Positions 1 through 7,600 of a DNA stretch of 64,000 nucleotides are shown here, piece after piece. The DNA comes from Corynebacterium sp. KPL1814. Its GTDB lineage: Bacteria; Actinomycetota; Actinomycetes; Mycobacteriales; Mycobacteriaceae. How positions within the stretch are numbered: position 1 is the first letter of the stretch; each line of letters opens with the position of its first letter. Where the stretch lies: assembly GCF_000478175.1 (NCBI RefSeq), contig NZ_KI515777.1, positions 280,492 to 344,491 on the forward strand. The letters run 5' to 3'. A program made the translations under genes and the position numbers. The notes under the pieces are model-generated. The model worked only from the letters and a program-made list of their open reading frames with translations, made no database searches and was not told where the DNA came from.

Positions 1-1473
1 GGTTGCGTCCACTAGTGTGGTGTATCTGTAACCCGTGGTAAGCCTCGTGCCGGTGCACAATAAGGCGACCATCACGGGTACCTTTCGAATCAACTTCTAC
101 TTATCCTCGAAAGGAATGTAACCGCGATGGCCGCTAACCCCCATCATATCGATCCCACTGCGTATCTGGAAGAATTGCTCACCCAAGCCTCCCCAGACTT
201 GATGCGCCAGATGCTGACAGACTTCATTAACCAGATACTTTCGGCCCAGGCTGACACTGTCTGCGGCGCTGATTACGCCACGGTATCTCCACAACGGACT
301 AATACCCGCAATGGCTACCGCCACCGTCCCTTAGACACCAGGGTAGGAAGCATTGACGTTGCTATCCCGAAGCTACGTCACGGCGCATTCTTTCCCGACT
401 GGCTCTTAGAAAGGCGCACCCGCACCGAAAGAGCCCTGACTACCGTGATAGCCACGTGTTATCTCAAAGGGGTCTCCACTAGACGCATGAATGATTTGGT
501 GGCCACGCTGGGCATTAACAATCTGTCGAAATCACAAGTGTCTGACATGGCCAAAGAACTCGACGAGATGGTCGCTGACTTTAGAACCCGCCCACTGGAT
601 TCAGGGCCGTATTACTACCTGTCCTGTGACGCATTGACAATGAAAGTCCGCGAAGGCGGACGTGTCGTTAAAACCAGTGTGCTTATCGCTACCGGCGTTA
701 ACAAAGACGGCTACCGTGAACTACTAGGCATGCAGGTCGCAACATCAGAATCCGTGGAATCATGGACCGGATTCTTCCAAGACCTCAAAGCCCGTGGTCT
801 TGGCGAAGTCTATCTCGTCACCAGCGATGCGCACCTAGGAATCCAAGCTGCTGTTGGTCAAGTACTACCTACAGCCAGCTGGCAACGCTGCCGGACACAT
901 TTTGCTAAGAACCTGTCCTCAAAAGTGTCAAAACGCCAGTGGACAACACTATCGGGAATGTTTCACTCCATCTTCCAGCAAACCGACGCGCAAGCTACCT
1001 GGGACCAAGCCCGCCAGGTCGTAGATTTCTGCACCGAGCGTTTTCCCGACGCAGCCGACTACCTGGAAGAATCATTAGATGAGATACTCGCGTTTACAGC
1101 CACGCCCAAAGCTGTATGGACGAAGGTATGGTCCAATAATCCAACAGAGCGTTTGAACCGTGAAATCAGGCGGCGTACCGACGTTGTAGGAATATTTCCC
1201 AACCGCGCAGCAGTCATCCGCCTCGTCGGCGCCGTACTAGCTGAACAGCATGACGATTGGATTCAGCAGAAACGTTATATGTCACTAGCAAGCTTGGAAC
1301 ACACCCGACGAGCTACCAATACCATCCACGCCAACGACGCAGACACCATCAAGGCAGCCTCCTAATGAACCAACATCAACCCCGAGACGGACCCCAACAC
1401 CGCCCCTGACACTGTCCCCCCCCCGATCCACCGATTCAGAAAGGACAGATACACCACTCCACCGGACTTGACC
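1..1473 (+). mobile_element. IS256-family insertion sequence
   Basis: The element holds one transposase gene between imperfect inverted ends. The left end (about 1-29, GGTTGCGTCC ... GTGGTGTATCTGT) matches the reverse complement of the right end (about 1445-1473, ACAGATACACCAC ... GGACTTGACC). The left boundary coincides with the window edge, so the exact first base cannot be fixed. A second, truncated right end of the same type lies at 2673-2701. Confidence 0.8.
127..1365 (+). CDS. IS256-family (mutator-type) transposase
   Basis: This 412-residue protein has the usual length of IS256 transposases and is read without frameshifts, so the element could be active. The N-terminal part contains the [24 protein letters not shown] block typical of the family (only the recognisable core is quoted: RNGYR and IPKLR). 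The DDE core follows, with SCDAL (first Asp), VTSDAH (second Asp) and [13 protein letters not shown] (Glu near residue 345) near the C-terminus, plus the C-x2-H-like [11 protein letters not shown] segment. An ATG with AAAGGAATG upstream supports the start. It acts in cis on the element's own inverted ends. Confidence 0.93.
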   Translation: MAANPHHIDPTAYLEELLTQASPDLMRQMLTDFINQILSAQADTVCGADYATVSPQRTNTRNGYRHRPLDTRVGSIDVAIPKLRHGAFFPDWLLERRTRTERALTTVIATCYLKGVSTRRMNDLVATLGINNLSKSQVSDMAKELDEMVADFRTRPLDSGPYYYLSCDALTMKVREGGRVVKTSVLIATGVNKDGYRELLGMQVATSESVESWTGFFQDLKARGLGEVYLVTSDAHLGIQAAVGQVLPTASWQRCRTHFAKNLSSKVSKRQWTTLSGMFHSIFQQTDAQATWDQARQVVDFCTERFPDAADYLEESLDEILAFTATPKAVWTKVWSNNPTERLNREIRRRTDVVGIFPNRAAVIRLVGAVLAEQHDDWIQQKRYMSLASLEHTRRATNTIHANDADTIKAAS

Positions 1474-1504
1474 ATTCCGGCGCGATCGATCCGCTAGGGA
1501 GCAA

Positions 1505-1587
1505 GTGGACACCGCGACTTTGGGCGCATTTGTGCGCCAGCAGCGAAAGCATCGTGGGCTGACGCAGTTGGATGTCGCTGAGGGACC
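1505..1587 (+). pseudogene. 5' fragment of an XRE/HipB-like helix-turn-helix regulator
   Basis: A GTG start behind AGGGAG opens a frame reading VDTATLGAFVRQQRKHRGLT, followed by QLDVAEG. This is the first helix and turn of an XRE-type DNA-binding domain as found in HipB-like antitoxins. The frame then runs into the TGACCCC end of the following IS3-type element and stops at 1615. No 3' part of the gene is seen in the window. It is a broken regulator, perhaps of a lost toxin-antitoxin module. Confidence 0.6.
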
Positions 1588-1654
1588 TGACCCCTGTTTG
1601 GTAGACACCTGATATCCAGCCCGGTTGGGTTGGGAAGAAAGGTAATCTACCACC

Positions 1655-1954
1655 ATGCCTAGGTACTCCGAACAGTTCAAACGTGATGCTGTGGCCCTCT
1701 ACGAAAACAATGAGGACCTCTCACTTCACGCGGCTTCAGCAGAGCTTGGAGTCAATCGTTCCTCACTTTATTCCTGGATCAAGCAGTACGGCACCGGCAA
1801 ACGCGCCCGCACGAAGACCCTGCGTGACAAGGCCCAGGCGACGACTGATTCCGAACGGATCCGCCAGCTAGAAAAAGAAGTCTCTAAGCTGCGCGAAGAA
1901 CGCGATATCCTGCGCAAGGCCGCGAAATATTTTGCCGAAGAGACACGCTGGTAA
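1655..1954 (+). CDS. IS3-family transposase OrfA
   Basis: This 99-residue protein has a helix-turn-helix in the first half (RYSEQFKRDAVALYEN, then LGVNRSSLYSWIKQYG) and a C-terminal leucine-zipper-like coiled coil (IRQLEKEVSKLREERDILRKAAKYFAEE). This is the standard layout of IS3 OrfA, which binds the inverted ends and pairs with OrfB. The AGAAAGG ribosome site lies about 12 bases before the ATG. OrfA is complete, but its partner is truncated directly downstream. Confidence 0.9.
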   Translation: MPRYSEQFKRDAVALYENNEDLSLHAASAELGVNRSSLYSWIKQYGTGKRARTKTLRDKAQATTDSERIRQLEKEVSKLREERDILRKAAKYFAEETRW

Positions 1955-2037
1955 TCCACTTCCAGTTTGTCTATGACCACCGAACCGAGTACTCGGCTCA
2001 CACGGATGTGCCACGTGTTAAAGCTCAATGTGCCTGA
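1951..2037 (+). pseudogene. Remnant of IS3 OrfB (N-terminal piece)
   Basis: In the frame expected after frameshifting from OrfA, the sequence reads VIHFQFVYDHRTEYSAHTD and then a few more residues. It resembles the usual OrfB opening (xxFQFVxDHRxxF). It ends at a TGA inside the GCCTGACCCC junction. The catalytic DDE domain is missing. Confidence 0.6.
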
Positions 2038-2044
2038 CCCCCGG

Positions 2045-2177
2045 AAAGTGGACGTATTGTTCTCTTAGACAGCCACACCATCGCGTGTGAACTGTTCCCA
2101 GTACGTAGACATGGTCGTAGATTACAATTGCGCCAAGCCGACTAGGCCGGTATCAGATGGCCACCAGACAGTGGTCA
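2045..2177 (-). pseudogene. Inverted relic of the same IS3 left end and orfA start
   Basis: Read on the minus strand, the sequence begins TGACCACTGTCTGG (compare TGACCCCTGTTTGG at 1588). It continues through a GTAATCTACGACC leader to an ATG that gives MSTYWEQFTRDGVAV and then a stop, against MPRYSEQFKRDAVALYEN in the intact orfA. It is a decayed second copy facing the first. Confidence 0.7.
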
Positions 2178-2297
2178 TCTCCGAGGGCAGGAGAGCACGC
2201 GAATCCCCGCCAAACAACGCAAGAATAAACGATGACAAAACGTTTCGTCAGGATGCCGACATGGGGTTAGTGTCCGGCAGACAATTTTACTCGCCGA

Positions 2298-2471
2298 TTA
2301 TTCCTGATGCCTGTTTTTGATGCGGTTGACCAGTACTGCTCCAACTATGGTGAGCAGTATGAGGACGAAAAATCCGAGGATCGACTTGTTTGCGATGCCA
2401 ACATAACTTGAAATTGCCAGCCCAAATAGTGCAACGACAATCGCATTAGGAGTTACTTTATGCCTGTTCAT
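2298..2471 (-). CDS. Small two-helix membrane protein, function unknown
   Basis: The protein has 57 residues and starts MNRHKVTPNAIVVALFGL. Two hydrophobic stretches (about residues 9-28 and 32-51) are followed by a basic tail (NRIKNRHQE). The start is set by GAGG five bases before the ATG; an upstream in-frame ATG has no ribosome site. I do not recognise a family. It sits alone among IS remnants, so it may be imported DNA. A similar-sized two-helix ORF with a frameshift lies at 47558-47745 in the other accessory region. Confidence 0.5.
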   Translation of the reverse strand: MNRHKVTPNAIVVALFGLAISSYVGIANKSILGFFVLILLTIVGAVLVNRIKNRHQE

Positions 2472-2510
2472 TAGTCCTCTTTCACACTTGAGCATTAAGT
2501 GAGCCTGACC

Positions 2511-2701
2511 CCCGACAGAACGCCTGAATCGGGAAATCCGGCGGCGTACCGACGCTGTAGGGATCTTCCTTACCGCAGGTCTGTGATCCGCCTGGTCGGC
2601 TCTGTGCTAGCCGAACAACATGATAATTGGATCCAGCAAAAGCGCTACATATCTGTCCTCGACTCAGAAAGAACAGATACACCACTTCTACGGACTTGAC
2701 C
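2511..2701 (+). pseudogene. 3' remnant of a second IS256 copy
   Basis: The plus strand reads [17 protein letters not shown] and then, after a frame change around 2570-2585, SVIRLVGSVLAEQHDNWIQQ. These match the C-terminus of the intact transposase at 127-1365 ([17 protein letters not shown] and [21 protein letters not shown]). The right inverted end (2673-2701) is retained. The 5' part is absent. Confidence 0.85.
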
Positions 2702-2936
2702 ATCCCCGCCACTGACAAGGCATCGAGGATGATTTTTACTCATCCTTTCATCGCGATCCGAACCGGCTAGCACAGCAGGAAGTTGTGTACGGTCTTTCCC
2801 AGTCAAAGACCGGTAATCATCGTAAAAGAGTGGAAAAGGACCAGTACCACCAGCCCAGACCCTCTAACGAGACATCCTCAATCACGCATCCTGCTGTTTA
2901 GCCTCGAAGCTTTAAATTTGTGCGAACGTTCTCAGC
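2702..2936. other. Intergenic stretch without a recognisable gene
   Basis: No frame here has a plausible start with a ribosome site, and no strong terminator hairpin was found. It separates the IS cluster from the small ORF behind accD3. Confidence 0.4.
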
Positions 2937-3044
2937 TTAGAACGGCACGTTAATTGGCAGGCCTGCTGCGAACTGGTTGTACGCCCAGTAAGCGTAGCCA
3001 ATGATCTCACCAATCAGGTCGAGAGCGTAGAGCAAATTAAACAA
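2937..3044 (-). CDS. Candidate 35-residue amphipathic peptide
   Basis: A TTG start lies six bases behind AAAGGAGAA (minus strand). It opens a frame of 35 codons beginning MFNLLYALDLIGEIIGYAYW and ending LPINVPF. The peptide is rich in Leu, Ile, Tyr and Ala with two acidic residues, and could form one amphipathic or membrane helix. It lies 61 bp behind the accD3 stop in the same direction. Corynebacteria make several tiny envelope peptides (PorA, PorH, ProtX) that annotation often misses, but I see no similarity to those and no Ser residue for mycoloylation. The evidence is the ribosome site and the position, not homology. Confidence 0.45.
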   Translation of the reverse strand: MFNLLYALDLIGEIIGYAYWAYNQFAAGLPINVPF

Positions 3045-3105
3045 GGGATTCTCCTTTAGCTGTCACGAAACTATTATTTAGGTATCGCAACAGCGCAGCA
3101 CAGCG

Positions 3106-4662
3106 TTACATCGGCGCAATATTGTGCTTTTTAGGCAGGTCATGCGCCGACTTCGTAGCCAATTGCCGCAGCGCCTGGCGCAAGGCAATGCGCGACTGAT
3201 TCGGTTGAATCATGGCATCGAGGTAGCCGCGTTCCGCTGCCACGTAGGGCGCAGTCATGGTCTCATCGTAGAAGTCCATGAACATCTTCTTGGTCATCTC
3301 GCGCTGCTCTGGGGTCTCGGCGGCCTCGAGCTGCTTGCCCGCGATCATGACCACGGCGGCGGCCGCGCCCATGACGGCGATCTGCGCGGTAGGCCACGCC
3401 AAGTTAATATCGCCGCTCAAGTTCTTCGACCCCATGACGGCATAGGCGCCGCCGTAGGCCTTGCGCACGATGAGCGAGACCTTCGGCACGGTCGCTTCCA
3501 CGACGGCGAAGGCAAACTTCGCACCGCGGTGAATCAGGCCCACCTTCTCCTGTTCCACGCCCGGCAGGTAGCCGGGCGTATCGACGACAAAGACGAGAGG
3601 GACATTGTAGGCATCGCAGATGCGGATGAAGCGCGCGCCCTTATCGGCGGCATCGGCATCGATGCAGCCGGCCAAATGCATAGGATTATTAGCCACAAAG
3701 CCCACCGTTTTGCCGTCGATGCGACCAAAGGCGGTGATCATATTCGGCGCGAAGTTTTCTTGGATTTCGATGAGCTCATCGTCATCGCCAAGCTGGGTGA
3801 GCAGATCCATCATGTCGTAGCCGGCATTAGTGTCATCCGGCATAAAGGAATTTAGGTCCTCGTCTTCGGTGATTTCGGCATCAGAAGGCGCAGGGAAGGT
3901 CGGCGACTCATCAAAGCAAGTCAACGGCAAATGATCCAAAATATCGCGGACCATGTCAAAGGCGTCTTCTTCAGAATCCACCACCGCGGAGACGTTGCCG
4001 TTGAGCTCCTGCTGGCGGGCGCCGCCGAGTTCAGCGGAGGTGACGTCTTCACCGGTAACCTCACGGATGACGTTGGGACCGGTGACATACATTTCCGCTT
4101 CCTCATCCACCGCGATGACAAAGTCAGTGGTCACCGGCGCGTAGACCGCGCCGCCGGCGGATTTACCCATCATGATGGAAATCTGCGGGCTGCGGCCAGA
4201 TAGCGGCAACTGGCGGCGGGCAATTTCGGAATACATGGCCAACGAGGTCACCGCATCTTGGATGCGGGCGCCACCGGAATCTTGGATGCCAATGACTGGG
4301 CAGCCAATCTTGATGGCCATATCCATGATCTCGGTGACCTTCTTGCCAAAGGTCACGCCCACGGAACCGCCGTAGACCGTCTTATCGTGGGCATAGATGC
4401 ACACGGGCCGGCCGGATACGCGGCCATAGCCTGTGACCACGCCATCGGAATAAATGGCTTCCGGGTCACCCGGGGTCTTACCCAAGGAGCCGGTTTCCAC
4501 GAAAGAACCTTCATCCAAGAGCTCGTTGATGCGTTGGCGAGGGGTGGTACGGCCCGCCTCGTCGCGGCGTGTGCGGGAGCGATCGCTGCCTGGATCTTGC
4601 GCCTCTTCTAGGCGCTTGCGCAGGTCAGCGAGTTTCTCAGCGGTTGTTTGCTTGGCCGCCAC
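3106..4662 (-). CDS. accD3: Acyl-CoA carboxylase beta subunit for mycolate synthesis
   Basis: This carboxyltransferase of 518 residues transfers CO2 from biotinylated AccBC to a long-chain acyl-CoA, giving the extender unit that Pks13 condenses. In Corynebacterium it works in a complex with AccD2, AccBC and AccE. The carboxyltransferase fold is complete: IQDSGGARIQDAV and GKSAGGAVYAP oxyanion-type loops in the N-terminal half, and VDTPGYLPGVEQE and KAYGGAYAVMGSK in the C-terminal half. The GTG start is backed by AGGAGAAGATAC. The start overlaps the pks13 end by 26 bases, so the two are translated from one message. Confidence 0.95.
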   Translation of the reverse strand: MAAKQTTAEKLADLRKRLEEAQDPGSDRSRTRRDEAGRTTPRQRINELLDEGSFVETGSLGKTPGDPEAIYSDGVVTGYGRVSGRPVCIYAHDKTVYGGSVGVTFGKKVTEIMDMAIKIGCPVIGIQDSGGARIQDAVTSLAMYSEIARRQLPLSGRSPQISIMMGKSAGGAVYAPVTTDFVIAVDEEAEMYVTGPNVIREVTGEDVTSAELGGARQQELNGNVSAVVDSEEDAFDMVRDILDHLPLTCFDESPTFPAPSDAEITEDEDLNSFMPDDTNAGYDMMDLLTQLGDDDELIEIQENFAPNMITAFGRIDGKTVGFVANNPMHLAGCIDADAADKGARFIRICDAYNVPLVFVVDTPGYLPGVEQEKVGLIHRGAKFAFAVVEATVPKVSLIVRKAYGGAYAVMGSKNLSGDINLAWPTAQIAVMGAAAAVVMIAGKQLEAAETPEQREMTKKMFMDFYDETMTAPYVAAERGYLDAMIQPNQSRIALRQALRQLATKSAHDLPKKHNIAPM

Positions 4663-7600
4663 GTATCTTCTCCTCGATCCAATCGTTCATATGCTTGCCC
4701 ACGGTGCCAATAGCTGGCTCGTCCGGCACTGCCAAGTGATCACCAGGCAGCTGCACAATTTCTAGATCCTTAACGATAGCGCCCCAGCCGCCATCCGGAT
4801 CAATCTCAGCGTAGCGCGGCTCCAGCTCCACCGCACCGTCATGCATCCGCTCCGAGCGGAAGAGCAACACGGCAACGCTGACCTCGGCCCAGCGGTGGAA
4901 GTCGATCTTGGCCAAAATCTGGTTATCCACGAAGGACGCGCGCTGGTGCTCCAAGACACCGGCGGATAGGCCGTGTTCGGACGCATCCGTCGTGGCCAAG
5001 AATTCCGCCAGCATGGTCATCAGGGCATCCTCGCCCATGGTTTCCAGCATCTCGTACGGCGGCTCGAAATCTAGGCCATAGGTCTTTTTGGCAAAAGCGG
5101 CGTAGCGCTCCCACCGCGCGCGGGTTTCTTCCGGCGTATCCGGTGCCGGGTGGGCAGGCTGCGTGGTATCGAGCAAGGCTATAAACGCGACCTCCACACT
5201 GTCCTCACCGCGCTTGCTGCGCTCGGCCAGCTGGTAAGCCACCTCATATGCCAAGGCGCCGCCAAAGGACCAACCACCGAGGACGATCTTGCGGCCGCGC
5301 GCATAACGAATAATGTCCTCGATATAAGCAGCGGCTCGCTCTTCTAAGGAGCCTTCAATCCTTTCGACGCCATAGACAGCGACATCCGCTGGCAGCCGGC
5401 GGGTCAGCGGCTGGTAGACCACCGTGGTTCCACCGGCCGGGTGAAACATGAATACGGCGGGACCATCGGCCTCGCGCAGGACGCGAATATTGCCTTCCAC
5501 CTCGGTCTCAAGGCCCTCGCGGACCAAGTCAGCCAAGGTTTCCAATACCTCAGCATCGAGGACCTGCTGCGGGGTGACATCGATATGGGCGCGGTCGCGC
5601 AGCCGCTCAGCAATCTGTGCGGCCATCTCCGCAGAGATTTCCGGAAGCGGCGAAGTCACTCCCGCCGGGGCCTTGCCGGTAATGCTTGCCCACGTGCCAA
5701 AGACCATGCGCTCAGAAGCATCGCGCGGGGCAACGCCCACGCCCTTCTCCGCTGCCTCCGCAGCCTCGCTTGCTGCGGGCGCTGCGGGCTCTGAAACCGG
5801 TGCAACATCGCCGCCGCTGTTATCACTGTTATCGACGTGTCCGCCGGCAACGGCCTCTTCGACCATGGTGATGACGTCTGCCAAGGAGGCATCGCGAAGC
5901 GCCTGCACTTGCAACGGTGGAATCTGGAAGTCATTTTCCACGCGGTTTTTAATGCGCATGCCCATCAAGGAATCCAGGCCCAGGTCAATCAGTGGCAGCT
6001 CGCGCGGCAGATCCGAGACGTCATAGCCCATGGATTCGGACACGATAAGCGCCAGGCGGTCCTCGACGGTCTCTTGCCGCGGATCCCAGCGCACCGCATC
6101 TACGCCCGCCTCATCGACAGCCGTTTCTGGGGTGGTGTTGCTCTCTGGCACCGCTGCAACCCCAGGGATCGCACCCGCACCCAAGTCCAGGCCGGAGGCA
6201 AAACCTTCCGCCAAGAGCTCAGTGCGCGTGTCCTGCACGCTATAGACGGCAATGGACATGCCGCCGATGGACGTGGTGACGACGGTGGTAATTTCCCCGT
6301 ACGGCGGGAGATCGCGGTGTTCCTCCGCGGCCACGATGTGTGCCCCAGGCTGTACCGCTTCTGCGGCGGCCTCCACGATGGCCAGCGCGGACGGGGCTTG
6401 GTCAGCGTTGGTGGAAAAGGCCACCTTGCCCTCCGGCAAGTTCACGCGGGTGCCGGGCAGCCCGGAGACCCCGGCCGAAGGCCGCGCATTGGTCCAAAAA
6501 CGCTGGCGGTTGAACTGCGTGTACGGTGCTTCCGCATGCGCGCCCAAGCCCAATACGGCGGCGAAATTAACCGGAGTTCCCGTTACGTAGAGCTTGCTCA
6601 ACAGATCCAACAAGGACTCGGTGGGGTCCACCTTGCGCTTTAAGCTATACAGCAATTGCGCATCGGCCTTGCCCACGGCAAACGCGGTAGACATAAGCCC
6701 CATGAGCGCCACCGGGTTGGGCGAAATCTCCACCAGCTGGGTGTGCCCTGCGGCAAAGGCCTGTTCCGTAGCGTCCTGCAAATACACCGGGTAGCGGGTC
6801 ATGCGCAGCCAGTAATCCTCATCGTGGACGGTGGTGCCGGGGCGGTAGACCTCACCCTTATCCACGGAGGAAAAGAGCGTTGTGTGCAGCGGGTGGGCCT
6901 CCATGCCGGCGATGGCCGCTTCGAGTTCGCCCAAAATCGGGTCGACGGCAGAGGTATGCCCCGCGGCCTTCACGTTGAGCGCGCGGGCGAATTTGCCTTC
7001 CCCATCGAGTTTTTCCACCAGCTCCAGTACCGCCTGGCGCGGGCCACCCACGGTGGTCATGCCGGGGCCGGTATAGACGGCTGGCTCAATGGATGCATCG
7101 AGGGCGGCAATGTCCTCGGCAGACAGCTCGACGACTGCCATGGCTCCTTGCTCGGCATCGCTTAGCGATGCCTCTCCCTCACCCATCAAGCGCGCGCGGT
7201 GGCAGGCAATAATCATCGCATCCTGCGCGGAAATGCCACCTGCGGCATAGGCCGCAGCGATTTCACCCATGGACATGCCCATAACGCCCGCCGGGCGCAC
7301 GCCGAAGGAGGCCAATAGGTCCGTCAACGCGATCTGGATGGCGGTGATGGCAACCTGCGCCGTTTCCGTGTCATAGGTTTGGGAATCGTCTTTAACGATG
7401 TCCAGGATGGACCAGCCCGACTCGAAATCCACGATGGCATCGAGTTCTTTCAGCCGCTCGCTAAACAGCGGTGAGAGGGCGATCATGTCCTTCGCCATCT
7501 TGCGGTGTTGCGAGCCAAAGCCGGAATACACGAAGACCGGCCCCTGCACCTGCGGGGAATCCGCCGCGGCGATGCCGACAGACACCTTGCCCTCGGCCAC

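Larger units (their letters stand above)
1588..2037 (+). mobile_element. Truncated IS3-family element
   Basis: The left end begins with TGACCCCTGTTTGG. An intact orfA follows, and then only the first 28 or so codons of orfB. The sequence breaks off at a GCCTGACCCCCGG junction around 2031-2045, where an inverted relic of the same element begins. The right end is absent, so this copy cannot move on its own. Confidence 0.7.

Noticed and set aside
1285-1680. 131-codon minus-strand frame spanning the IS256 end
   Set aside because: It crosses the IS end, the broken XRE gene and the start of orfA, with low-complexity Val/Gly/Ser sequence; not a gene.
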